Shown: positions 8,243 through 17,258, numbered from the stretch's first letter. The stretch is 64,000 nt of DNA from Dechloromonas denitrificans (GCF_020510685.1 NZ_CP075185.1:186001-250000); one strand, 5' to 3'. The notes: a model not told the origin generated them from the sequence alone. Translations and numbers: made by a program.

Positions 8243-9250
8243 ATGGCTGAAATCACCATTGACGGCGAGCCGTCGAGTTTCTCTTGTGCGGCGGGCGATA
8301 CGCTCCTCCAGGGCGGCTTGCGCGCCGGCCTCGGCATGCCCTATGAATGCAGCGTCGGGGCCTGCGGCAGCTGCAAGTTCGAGTTGCTGTCCGGCGCGGT
8401 CGAAACGCTCTGGAACGAGGCGCCGGGATTATCGCCGCGCGACATCAAGAAGGGCCGGCGACTGGCCTGCCAGTCGAAGGCGCTCGGCGACTGCCTGATC
8501 AAGACGCATCTGGCGGACTCGTCCAAACCGTTCTTCATCCCGACCAAGCGCACCGTCCGTTTGCAGCAGGTGGCAAACGTCACCCACGACATGCGTCAAT
8601 TCTCGTTTGCCGGTGCGGGCGCCGCCGAATTCCTGCCCGGCCAGTATGCCTTGCTCTCGCTACCCGGCGTGCCGGGCGTCCGGGCCTATTCGCTGTCGAA
8701 CATCGCCAATCCGGACGGCACCTGGGAATTCATCGTGCGCCGCGTCCCCGGCGGGCGCGGTACGACCTGCCTGTTCGAGCAGATCGATTTGGGCGACGAA
8801 ATCGTGCTGGACGGTCCCTATGGCCTGGCCCATGTCCGCCCCGAAATTCCGCGCGATGTCGTTTGCCTGGCCGGTGGCTCAGGCCTGGCGCCGATGCTGT
8901 CGATCGCCCGGGGACTGAGTGCCGCGACAGCGTGGACGGGCAAGGTCCATTTCTTCTATGGCGCCCGTACCGCCGCCGACTGTTGCAGCGAGCCCCTGCT
9001 GCAAACGCTGCCGGCCTTCGGTTCGCACCTTTTCAGTCACACCATCGTTTCCGATCCCGACGGCAAACTGCCGTGGGATGGTCCCGTCGGCTACGTGCAC
9101 GACCTGGCTTTGCGCACCCTGGACAAGGAACCGGCATCCTACGAGTTCTACATGGCCGGGCCGCCAGCGATGATTCAGGCCGTGATCGATACCTTGTGCG
9201 TCGCACACGCGGTACCGCCCCAACAAATCCATTTCGACCGATTTTTTTAG
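8243..9250 (+). CDS. ferredoxin reductase with N-terminal plant-type [2Fe-2S] domain
   Basis: This 335-residue protein starts with a plant-type ferredoxin domain (C36, C41, C44, C76). An FAD-binding domain follows with RAYSLSN, and an NAD-binding domain with AGGSGLAPMLS. The layout is that of NdoR/XylA-like class-III/IB oxygenase reductases, which take two electrons from NAD(P)H and hand them on singly. ATG 8243 follows TTGAGGTGG. It is the last gene of the operon; after its stop the sequence changes to lower GC and no further reading frame continues the theme. Confidence 0.92.
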   Translation: MAEITIDGEPSSFSCAAGDTLLQGGLRAGLGMPYECSVGACGSCKFELLSGAVETLWNEAPGLSPRDIKKGRRLACQSKALGDCLIKTHLADSSKPFFIPTKRTVRLQQVANVTHDMRQFSFAGAGAAEFLPGQYALLSLPGVPGVRAYSLSNIANPDGTWEFIVRRVPGGRGTTCLFEQIDLGDEIVLDGPYGLAHVRPEIPRDVVCLAGGSGLAPMLSIARGLSAATAWTGKVHFFYGARTAADCCSEPLLQTLPAFGSHLFSHTIVSDPDGKLPWDGPVGYVHDLALRTLDKEPASYEFYMAGPPAMIQAVIDTLCVAHAVPPQQIHFDRFF

Positions 9251-9983
9251 GGATCGATGAATTGGACTTTCGCTATAGCCCGACTTGTCGAGAGCCAAGA
9301 TAGTCGATCGCTGTAATTCCAACGGATCTGGCCGCAGATATAGCGTTCGACCAATATCATAGGGCGCATGGCAAGACTTTGCTAGAGCGGGTAGCTGACG
9401 ACTCCCGAGTTTCCTTCATCACGACATTCCCTGCACCGAAATCCTGTTGAGGTTGATGATGACGGGGAGTGGCGCCACTATCTAATTGGCAAATCCAACG
9501 CCGAAGGGGATGTGCGCTCTGACACCTCACGGATGGCTTGAACGGTTCGTGCGGTCTAGAGCGGGTCTGCCAAAATTCGCTGACATCCCATACAGGATCA
9601 AGATCACCGGGAGATCGAAACTAGCGATCGCGATTGATCCTGAGGGCCGCCCTGCCTGTGTGTAGTCAGCAACCAGCGGGGGGCTCAGGAAGTCCGGTGC
9701 CTCTTGATTCCCTACAATCTCGTACGTCTGGTAATAATGAGAAATCCCTATTTTCATAAAATTACTAACTAAACGTAGTGATGCACGTTTGATAGCTATA
9801 TGTTAGTGCAAATGGCCAGACCGTGTAATCTTAATGTCATTAATTGCAACTATTATTGACTCGTAGACAAAATATAAATATGCATTAGCAATTATTTTAT
9901 TTCTTCAATATGCTTGTAACACCAATTAATCGAACGCTTTGTCGTCTCTTGACGTGACAACAAAAAATAAACCCATCTGACAT
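9251..9983. other. gene-poor, partly AT-rich spacer between the aromatic operon and the Rhs locus
   Basis: No reading frame in this 733-bp stretch resembles a known protein. Short open frames exist on both strands but lack good starts, and their translations were not recognised. CTAGAGCGGGT occurs twice (near 9382 and 9556). From about 9750 the sequence becomes clearly AT-rich, unlike either neighbour, which fits horizontally acquired DNA and the promoter area of the Rhs gene. I see no transposase or clear terminator. Confidence 0.6.
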
Positions 9984-12900
9984 ATGACTTCAATTCGCAG
10001 TTTTTCATGCCTTGTATCGTTTGTGGTTGGTATGTTGCTTTCGGTGGTATCGGTGCTGTCTTATGCGGCATCTGTTGTTGTATGGGATTTTCCTTATCTT
10101 GGTTCTCAGTCGTTACACAATTTCGTTACAGCGCAAGCAGCCTGTGATGCGCTAGGTTCCAGCCCTTGGGGGCCGGGTCCATTTTTTTTTGTGCAAACTG
10201 CTAATGGCGTATCGAGTCCACCTAGCGGCGCTGGAGATTGCCGCAAGTCTGGGCAAGTTTTAAGTGGGCAAGTCGTTGCTTCAGGAACCTACAACTGCGG
10301 TTCAAGTTTTTTGGTTTTAGCGGAAAACAAAGTGGCTGGTTGCACAGCAGTATGTGCAGCAGGAATGGAAGCAGTTTCAGGCGTGTGTCAGCCTGTTTGC
10401 ATTTTTCCGAAAGTTCGTGAAGCTGGAACAGGGGCTTGCATTACGTCGTGTCCTTCCGGGCAGACCGTAGACGAAATGGGAATATGCCAGTGCCCGACCG
10501 GGCAGATAAAGGATGATGCCGATGCCAATCGGTGCGTAGATCCTGGGTCTGGTAAGGATAACGGTCCGACCTGTCAGCCATCCACCTTCAACCCGATAAC
10601 CCTTGGAACAGGCAACAAATGGTTAAGTGAAGTAGATATAGCGGGTAGTGGTTCGTTGAAATTCGGTCGCACTTACAACAGTAACGCCGCCACTGTTGGC
10701 TCGGTCTTCGGTGCTCGCTGGCGATCGGCTTATGGTCAGCGCCTCAGTTTTGAAACCTCGACTGGCACCGTTCGGGCATACCGTCCCGACGGCAAGCTCT
10801 ACAGCTTCCACTTGTCCGGAAATGTCTATCTTTCGGATGCGGACATCAACAACCGCCTTAGACGCGAGACCGACCCCAATGGGGGCCTGTCCGGCTACCG
10901 TCTTGATACCGCCGATCTACACATGGAGCGTTACGACCTTGCTGGTCGTCTGATCAGCCTTGCCGATGTCAGCGGCAAGACTCAGGTTATGGCCTACGAT
11001 CTCCAGAGCCGGTTATCCAGCATCACGGATGGTTTTGGACGCATACTTACCTTCACCTACGATAGCCAGAACCGCGTTGCCACCCTAACCAATGCCCTCG
11101 GTGGCATCATCCGCTATACCTACGACGCGGCCAATAACTTGTCGACGGTGACCTACCCCGACGGCAACAGCAAAACCTACCACTACGAAGACAGCCGTTT
11201 CCCAAATGCCCTGACCGGCATCACCGACGAGAACGGCATCCGCTACATCACCTACACGTACGACAGCACGGGGCGGGCTATCGGCGAAATACTGGCCGGG
11301 AATGTCGAACCCTACGGGCTCAACTTTGGCGCCAACAGCACGGTGGTCACCGATCCGCTCGGTACGCAACGCACCTACAATTTCCAGACCATTCTCGGCG
11401 TAGCGAAGAACACTGGCGTTTCCCAACCCGGCGGCAGCGGCTGCGGCCCGGCGTCCAGTGCCATCACCTACGACGCCAACGGCAACGTGGCGACCCGCAC
11501 CGACTTCAACGGCAACACCACCACCTACACCTACGACCTGACCCGCAACCTCGAAACGCAACGGGTCGAAGCTGCCGGCAAGCCGGAACAGCGCACGATC
11601 ACAACACAGTGGCACCCGTACTGGCGATTGCCGGTCAAGATCGTCGCCCCCCTGAAAATCACCACCTACGTCTACAACGGCGATGGTGGCGTCTACTGTG
11701 CCCCGTCCACGGCAACCATCCCTGGCATTAACGGTGGCGCCCAACCGATTGGCGTCCTCTGCGCCAGGACCGAACAGGCAGGCGGTGACGAGAGCGGCAG
11801 CCTGGGGCTTGCCGCCACCGCACTGCCCGGTTCCTTGCCTCGCACTTGGGCCTGGACCTACAACGCAACCGGTCAGGTACTCAGCGAAAATGGCCCGCGC
11901 ACCGACGTGGCGGATGTCGCCACCACCACGTATTACCCCGCCAACGACCCGGATCTCGGCAAGCGCGGCAATATCGCCACGGTCACCAACGCCCTCGGCC
12001 ATGTCACGCAATACACCGCCTATGACCTCAGCGGCCGCCCTCTCACTGTTGTCGACCCCAATGGCATTGTCACCACCTTCACCTATACCCCACGCGGCTG
12101 GCTGCAAAGCCGCAGCGTCGCCGGTCAGACCACCACCTACGACTATGACGGCGTCGGCCAGCTCATCCAGATAAGCCTGCCCGACGATAGCCGCACCGAT
12201 TACATCTACGACAGCGCCCACCGTCTCGAAGCGATCACCGACTCGGCCGGCAACCGCCTTGCCTATCAGCGCGATGCCCAAGGCAACATCACCCGTGTCG
12301 ACTGGCTAAACTCCGACGGCTCGACAGCCAAGAGCCAAGGCTACGCCTACGACGCCCTTGGTCGTCGGCAGGCCCTCGTCGATCCGCGTGAAGGTCAGGA
12401 CGCCACCACGGTCTACGGCTACGATGCCAATGGCCGGTCTACCACCATCATGGATCCCAAGCAGCAGACCACCGCCATCGGCCGGGACGCCCTCGGTCGT
12501 GTCACCGGCACCACCGACCCGCTGGCCGGCCTCGCCCAGTTCAGTTATTACGGCGGCCAGGAGCAGCTCAAACAGGTCATCGCCGCCAACGGTAGCGGTA
12601 CGGTTTTTGAAACCAACTATCTTGGCGATATCGTGGCTGAGAACTCGACCAATCGAGGCCTGCGCCTCACCCCGCGCGACGCCGCCGGCAATATCAAGAG
12701 CCTGACCGAATCGCGTGGCGTCACCGCCACCTTCACCTGGGACGCGCTCAACCGGCTGCGCTCGGCCAGCTACACGCCGACTGGCGAAACCATCGCCTAC
12801 ACCTGGGATAGCTGCCCGCAGGGCATCGGCCGCCAGTGCGGCGTGATCGACCCGGCCGGCACCAGCAGCTACGCCTTCGATGCACACGGCAACCGGCTCA

Positions 12901-14453
12901 GCGAAACCCGCACCATCGCCAGCCTGCCGTTCACCACCACCTACACCTACGACGCAGCCAACCGCCTGGCCAGCCTGGTCGCCCCCTCGGGCACGACACT
13001 GACCTACGCCCGCGACGCCGCCGGGCGCATCGAACGCCTCACGGCCAACCTCGCCGGCAACGAACTACCGCTGCTGGCCGTCACCCTCGACGCCCTCGGA
13101 CAAGCCACCAGCCAGGTCTTCGCCGACGGTCGCAGCGAGACCCGTCGCTACGGCCCGGACGGCCGGCTCGCCGAAATCGCCGGAACGACGCCGCGGACCC
13201 TGGACTACGACCTCAACGGCAACCTCGTCGGCGCCACCAGCCCGGCCGGCCCCACCGCCTACGCCTACGACCCCCTCGACCGCGTCGTCGGCGAAGCCGG
13301 TCCCGCCCAAACCCAGACCCTGACCTACGACGCCAACGGCAACCGGATCAGCGACGCCAGCGGCCCGCACAGTTACCTGGCCCAGTCAGACCGCCTGACC
13401 AGCATCGCCGGCCAGACCATCAGTGCCAATACCGCCGGCTACCTCACCCAGGCCCAGGGTCTCGGCTTCATCTGGGACGGCCCCGGCGCCCTCAAGGAAA
13501 TCCGCCAGGGCAGCCCCGGCGGCGCGCTGATCGCCACCTACGACTACGACGCCCTCGGCCGGCGGCTCAAGAAAACCACCACCGCCATCGCCGCGCAAGG
13601 CGCCGGCACGACGCTCTACCTCTACGACCAGGACGACCGCCTGCTGAGCGAAACGGACGGGCAGGGCAACCCGCGGCGCACCTACGTCTGGCGCGACGAC
13701 ATCCCGGTCGCGGTGATCGAGCACGGCCCATCGGCCAGCGTCCTCCTTCTCGAAACCGACCACCTCGGCACCCCGCGCGCCGCCCGCAACGCCGCCGGCA
13801 GCATCGTCTGGCAATGGGAAAGCGACGCCTTCGGGGCGACGCCCGCCAACGAAGACCCGGATGGCGACGGGACTGCCACGACGATCAACCTGCGATTCCC
13901 GGGGCAGTACTACGACCGGGAATCGGGGCTGCATTACAACTGGCATCGGTACTATGATCCGCGGGTCGGGCGGTATATTTCGGCGGACCCGATTGGGTTG
14001 GCGGGTGGGTTGAACACCTATAGCTATGTCGGCGGGAATCCGCTGAGCTTTGTTGACCCCCTGGGATTGGCGGGGGCTTTGCCGAGCGCTCCTGCGGGGC
14101 ATCCAGGATATGTGCCTTCAGGGCCTGGTCAAGGCACTGTCGGAGCATGGAACGACTTCGTGCAAAACTACAACGATATGCGAAACGCCAACACTATTGG
14201 CGGAGATAAGTATTTCCACTGCAAGGCGAATTGCGAGGCATCTAAACGCGGCAAGGAAGGAGAAAAAATGGCTTGTTTGATTTCCGATACCCGCGAGTGG
14301 GTCGATCAGAACGTTAAAGGAGACCCTGCAAGTGCTTCAGCGGCTGACCAGATTGCAAATCATCACGGCCGAAGCCAAGGGGCAAGCTCTGGACAATCCT
14401 GCCAAGAGATTTGCTCGCCATTCAGGCCGAATGGACTTCCTGGTAGGTATTAG
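9984..14453 (+). CDS. Rhs/YD-repeat polymorphic toxin with serum amyloid A-like C-terminal domain
   Basis: This 1489-residue protein begins with a signal peptide (about 1-29). A cysteine-rich region of roughly 165 residues follows, then the entry domain starting near PITLGTGNKW, and then dozens of YD repeats (GxxxxYxYDxxGR type). The Rhs core ends with the family signature YYDPRVGRYISADPIGL near 1323-1339. The variable tip (about 1386-1489) was not recognised as a classical nuclease. It closely resembles vertebrate serum amyloid A: shared blocks are DMRxAN, IGxDKYFH, SKRG/AKRG, ISDxRE, ADQxAN, GRS and FRPxGLP at matching spacing, plus extra cysteines. Rhs proteins are exported shells that release their C-terminal effector. 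The small gene at 14460 follows directly. Confidence 0.9.
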   Translation: MTSIRSFSCLVSFVVGMLLSVVSVLSYAASVVVWDFPYLGSQSLHNFVTAQAACDALGSSPWGPGPFFFVQTANGVSSPPSGAGDCRKSGQVLSGQVVASGTYNCGSSFLVLAENKVAGCTAVCAAGMEAVSGVCQPVCIFPKVREAGTGACITSCPSGQTVDEMGICQCPTGQIKDDADANRCVDPGSGKDNGPTCQPSTFNPITLGTGNKWLSEVDIAGSGSLKFGRTYNSNAATVGSVFGARWRSAYGQRLSFETSTGTVRAYRPDGKLYSFHLSGNVYLSDADINNRLRRETDPNGGLSGYRLDTADLHMERYDLAGRLISLADVSGKTQVMAYDLQSRLSSITDGFGRILTFTYDSQNRVATLTNALGGIIRYTYDAANNLSTVTYPDGNSKTYHYEDSRFPNALTGITDENGIRYITYTYDSTGRAIGEILAGNVEPYGLNFGANSTVVTDPLGTQRTYNFQTILGVAKNTGVSQPGGSGCGPASSAITYDANGNVATRTDFNGNTTTYTYDLTRNLETQRVEAAGKPEQRTITTQWHPYWRLPVKIVAPLKITTYVYNGDGGVYCAPSTATIPGINGGAQPIGVLCARTEQAGGDESGSLGLAATALPGSLPRTWAWTYNATGQVLSENGPRTDVADVATTTYYPANDPDLGKRGNIATVTNALGHVTQYTAYDLSGRPLTVVDPNGIVTTFTYTPRGWLQSRSVAGQTTTYDYDGVGQLIQISLPDDSRTDYIYDSAHRLEAITDSAGNRLAYQRDAQGNITRVDWLNSDGSTAKSQGYAYDALGRRQALVDPREGQDATTVYGYDANGRSTTIMDPKQQTTAIGRDALGRVTGTTDPLAGLAQFSYYGGQEQLKQVIAANGSGTVFETNYLGDIVAENSTNRGLRLTPRDAAGNIKSLTESRGVTATFTWDALNRLRSASYTPTGETIAYTWDSCPQGIGRQCGVIDPAGTSSYAFDAHGNRLSETRTIASLPFTTTYTYDAANRLASLVAPSGTTLTYARDAAGRIERLTANLAGNELPLLAVTLDALGQATSQVFADGRSETRRYGPDGRLAEIAGTTPRTLDYDLNGNLVGATSPAGPTAYAYDPLDRVVGEAGPAQTQTLTYDANGNRISDASGPHSYLAQSDRLTSIAGQTISANTAGYLTQAQGLGFIWDGPGALKEIRQGSPGGALIATYDYDALGRRLKKTTTAIAAQGAGTTLYLYDQDDRLLSETDGQGNPRRTYVWRDDIPVAVIEHGPSASVLLLETDHLGTPRAARNAAGSIVWQWESDAFGATPANEDPDGDGTATTINLRFPGQYYDRESGLHYNWHRYYDPRVGRYISADPIGLAGGLNTYSYVGGNPLSFVDPLGLAGALPSAPAGHPGYVPSGPGQGTVGAWNDFVQNYNDMRNANTIGGDKYFHCKANCEASKRGKEGEKMACLISDTREWVDQNVKGDPASASAADQIANHHGRSQGASSGQSCQEICSPFRPNGLPGRY

Positions 14454-14459
14454 GCGCAT

Positions 14460-14624
14460 ATGAAGAAAAGTACATTGACGTTCTGGAAGGTCGCGATTCT
14501 ATTGGCCATCATTGCGGTGGGGGCTTTGTGGGTTCGACATGAGCTTCGAATTGATAGCTGCCTTGATAGAGGTGGGCGATGGAACAGCACTACCTCTTTT
14601 TGTGAAGGCGCAACAGACCAGTGA
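14460..14624 (+). CDS. small single-pass membrane protein after the Rhs toxin (candidate immunity/accessory)
   Basis: This 54-residue frame begins six bases after the Rhs stop. It has a basic start (MKKSTLTFWK) and one hydrophobic helix (about residues 10-25). A short outside tail has two cysteines in a SCLDRGGRW...FCEG pattern, which could form a disulfide. Its position and size fit an immunity or accessory protein protecting against the C-terminal domain encoded upstream. It is too short to identify by motif. There is no strong ribosome site, so translation may be coupled to the toxin gene. The pattern of two cysteines matches the extra cysteines of the toxin tip, but any link is speculative. 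Confidence 0.55.
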   Translation: MKKSTLTFWKVAILLAIIAVGALWVRHELRIDSCLDRGGRWNSTTSFCEGATDQ

Positions 14625-14691
14625 AGGCCCAGAAGCGATAAAGGGTCAGAGTGAATTAGTGCCATCTTTCCCTCTAGCGATCGCCGACTCG

Positions 14692-16167
14692 GGAGGCAAC
14701 CGCCTGGCCAGCCTGGTCGCTCCCTCGGGCACGACATTGACCTACGCCCGCGACGCCGCCGGGCGCATCGAACGTATTGCGGCCAACCTCGCCGGCAACG
14801 AACTGCCGCTGCTGACCGTCACCGTCGACGCCCTCGGCCAAGCCACCAGCCAGGTCTTCGCCGACGGTCGCAGCGAGACCCGCCGCTATGGCCCGGACGG
14901 CCGGCTCGCCGAAATCGCCGGAACGACACCGCGGACCCTGGACTACGACCTCAACGGCAACCTCGTCAGCGCCGCCGGCCCGGCCGGCCCCACCACCTAC
15001 GCCTACGACCCCCTCGACCGCGTCGTCGGCGAAGCCGGTCCCGCCCAAACCCAGACCCTCACCTACGACGCCAACGGCAACCGGATCAGCGACGCCAGCG
15101 GCCCGCACAGTTACCTGGCCCAGTCCGACCGCCTGACCAGCATCGCCGGCCAGACCATCAGCGCCAATACTTCCGGCTACCTCACCCAGGCCCAGGGTCT
15201 CGGCTTCATCTGGGACGGCCCCGGCGCCCTCAAGGAAATCCGCTAGGGCAGCCCCGGCGGCGCGCTGATCGCCACCTACGACTACGACGCCTTCGGCCGG
15301 CGGCTCAAGAAAACCACCACCGCCCTCGCCGCGCAAGGCGCCGGTACGACGCTCTACCTCTACGACCAGGACGACCGCCTGCTGAGCGAAACGGACGGGC
15401 AGGGCAACCCGCGGCGCACCTACGTCTGGCGCGACGACATCCCGGTCGCGGTGATCGAGCACGGCCCATCGGCCAGCGTCCTCCTTCTCGAAACCGACCA
15501 CCTCGGCACCCCGCGCGCCGCCCGCAACGCCGCCGGCACCCTCGTCTGGCAATGGGAGAGCGACGCCTTCGGGGCCACGCCCGCCAACGAAGACCCGGAT
15601 GGCGACGGGACTGCCACGACGATCAACCTGCGATTCCCGGGGCAGTACTACGACAAGGAATCGGGGCTGCATTACAACTGGCATCGGTACTATGATCCGC
15701 GGGTCGGGCGGTATATTTCGGCGGACCCGATTGGGTTGGATGGTGGGTTGAATTTGTTTGGGTATGTAAACGGGAACCCACTATCAATAATTGACCCTGA
15801 AGGTCTCGCAGGTGCAATCCCCAAGAGCTTTGGTAAAGGCAAACCGTTACCACCACCTGAAAAACTGCCCAATGACACGAATGAGAGTGTTAAGAACAAT
15901 CAGCAAACGGCACAGGATCAACTCGATGCATGGAAATGTGCCTTCGGCCTTGTAGCATGCGATGCGCTTAAAGAGATACAAAAGGCGCTGCGATGCGAAT
16001 TGTCAATTTGCACTACGTGCGATGGCAAAATCTTTTACTCTGGGCCTAAAGCAACGCAAACAAATGCGTTCGATCCTGCTACTACGACTTGCAAGTGTAT
16101 TCAGTTTGGTCTCGATCCAAATTACCAAGGCGGACCACCGCCTGGCCTAACAGCCCCAGGCAGATAA
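14692..16167 (+). pseudogene. displaced Rhs core fragment with a second C-terminal tip
   Basis: Starting abruptly at the codons for NRLASLVAPSG, this stretch repeats the last third of the Rhs core and reaches the YYDPRVGRYISADPIGL signature. A new tip of about 130 residues then follows. The reading frame is continuous except for an in-frame TAG at 15244-15246, where the intact gene has CAG (glutamine) at 13506-13508. There is no start codon with a signal sequence. This is the usual form of a silent orphan tip that can replace the expressed tip by recombination in the shared core. The tip is hydrophilic with several cysteines (CELSICTTCDGK, TTCKC) and was not recognised. Confidence 0.8.
14698..15751 (+). 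repeat. direct repeat of the Rhs core (partner copy 12960-14013)
   Basis: About 1054 bp are nearly identical to 12960-14013 at a constant offset of 1738 bp with no insertions or deletions. Similarity begins at the codons for NRLAS and ends just after the GRYISADPIGL signature, where the two tips diverge. The near-identity implies a recent duplication or ongoing gene conversion, and recombination between the copies would delete the serum amyloid A-like tip and install the second one. Confidence 0.9.
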
Positions 16168-16189
16168 GCTGGTTAAGCGAAAGTTGATT

Positions 16190-16570
16190 ATGAAAAAAAG
16201 TGTTGTATATAGTTTCGTAGCGTTAGTTGTTTGCATTGGCGCGTTCTTTGCTGGCCGTCAGATAGGAGCGTCGGGAACGGAGAGACAACACCTGTTGCGA
16301 GACTCTTATTTGGCTGTTATTAACGCAAGTGCCGCGTACTCATATCAGGCAGATATTGCCCAAGCAATAGCGGGGGGGAAAAATGCACAAGCTCTATGCC
16401 TAATTAACGTTCAAGCCAGCGCTCAGGTAAACACGGTACGTGCATGCCTGGAAACCCTTAGCTGTGCCCAGATGGTTGAGCCAGAGATTATGAAAATTGC
16501 TCCAGAATTACTGGGGCATGGTGAATTGAGAATCAGATACTACAAAGAAGGGGAGCTTTGTACCCCCTAA
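16190..16570 (+). CDS. periplasmic or membrane-anchored small protein, candidate immunity for the second tip
   Basis: This 126-residue protein has an N-terminal hydrophobic segment (VVYSFVALVVCIGAFFAG) that is either an uncleaved anchor or a signal. A mainly helical outside domain with four cysteines follows. It lies 22 bp after the displaced Rhs tip, where an immunity gene would be expected. GCGAAAG precedes ATG 16190; the in-frame TTG at 16184 is less likely. The sequence resembles no family I can name. An accessory role rather than immunity is possible. Confidence 0.6.
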   Translation: MKKSVVYSFVALVVCIGAFFAGRQIGASGTERQHLLRDSYLAVINASAAYSYQADIAQAIAGGKNAQALCLINVQASAQVNTVRACLETLSCAQMVEPEIMKIAPELLGHGELRIRYYKEGELCTP

Positions 16571-16585
16571 ATCAGGTTTAGCATT

Positions 16586-16850
16586 TTTGGGTATGTGGGG
16601 GGGAATCCGCTGAGCTATACCGATCCACTTGGACTTCAAGTTGGTGGCGCTGTTGGTGGAAGCGCGGGAGGTTTCGGTGGGCTTGGTGGCTTCGGTGGCC
16701 GGGGGGCGGGGACGAAGTGGCGGAAGTTCGTCTACCGATTCAGGATCGGGCGGAATGTTGGAGAGAAGCATTCCGGGCGGCGGCAGTGGAGCCGGATCGG
16801 GCTCAGGGTCGGGGGCTGGGAACGGCTCCGGGAGTTGTCCTCATTAGCTA
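16586..16850 (+). pseudogene. second displaced Rhs tip, apparently frameshifted
   Basis: The segment opens with FGYVGGNPLSYTDPLGL, the standard Rhs core-to-tip junction, and goes on as a glycine-rich linker. Around the G-run near 16700-16713 the sensible reading moves to the +1 frame. That frame continues as a serine/glycine-rich stretch (GRSGGSSSTDSGSGG and GSGAGSGSGSGAGNGSG) ending in CPH and a stop at 16847, just before the next gene. The original frame instead yields arginine-rich nonsense. There is no start codon, so this is an orphan fragment. Confidence 0.65.
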
Positions 16851-16859
16851 GGAACTGCC

Positions 16860-17126
16860 ATGGACGAAAACTCGCTTCAGGTCGGAGCAATCTATTTTGG
16901 GGTGGGCTACGAAGACGACGAAAGTCTCTCGCGTCCTATTCTTAGTACTTTTGAATATTTGGGAGAGGAGGAGAGGCGCCCATCAACCCATATTTTCAAG
17001 TACCTCGGTACAGGAGATCTTCTTGAGTTAAAGGATTCCCAGCTTGACTATGTACTAGATTTTGAGGGGCTAAAGGAGGTCCTTGGTGATTGGTATCAGC
17101 GGATTCAAGTAAATCGTAGTGAATAG
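16860..17126 (+). CDS. small acidic cytoplasmic protein, candidate Rhs immunity protein
   Basis: This 88-residue acidic protein has no signal or membrane segment. It starts ten bases after the stop of the displaced tip, with CTAGGAAC upstream. The predicted pattern mixes strand (QVGAIYFGVGYEDD, THIFKYLG) and helix (FEGLKEVLGDWYQRI), the compact acidic style common among Rhs/CDI immunity proteins. No named family was recognised. Its base composition is lower in GC than the flanking core genes, in keeping with module exchange. Confidence 0.6.
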   Translation: MDENSLQVGAIYFGVGYEDDESLSRPILSTFEYLGEEERRPSTHIFKYLGTGDLLELKDSQLDYVLDFEGLKEVLGDWYQRIQVNRSE

Positions 17127-17145
17127 TGACGGTCTAGAGTCCGGA

Positions 17146-17240
17146 CCAGTGACGCCAGCGGTCCGCACAGTTACCTAGCCAAGTCCGAGCGCCTGACCAG
17201 TATCGCCGGCCAGACCGTCAGTGCCAACGCCGCCGGCACC
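17146..17240 (+). pseudogene. short Rhs core remnant
   Basis: About 95 bp match the Rhs core around 13346-13440 (the ASGPHSYLAQSDRLTSIAGQ region) with scattered changes. One of these turns a tryptophan-like CTGG context into an in-frame TAG within the HSYL block. It starts and stops abruptly and marks the right edge of the Rhs locus, showing that at least three core-derived segments lie in tandem here. Confidence 0.75.
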
Positions 17241-17258
17241 CTCGGTAGGTAATGCCGA

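Noticed and set aside
9527..9757. 76-codon minus-strand frame in the spacer
   Set aside because: No domain, weak start and no conserved context; not enough to call a gene.
11085..12281. Long minus-strand frame and the Rhs repeats as a possible CRISPR or tandem DNA repeat array
   Set aside because: The repetition is at protein level (YD repeats of varied length and sequence) with no constant DNA repeat and spacer, so it is Rhs repeat coding, not CRISPR.
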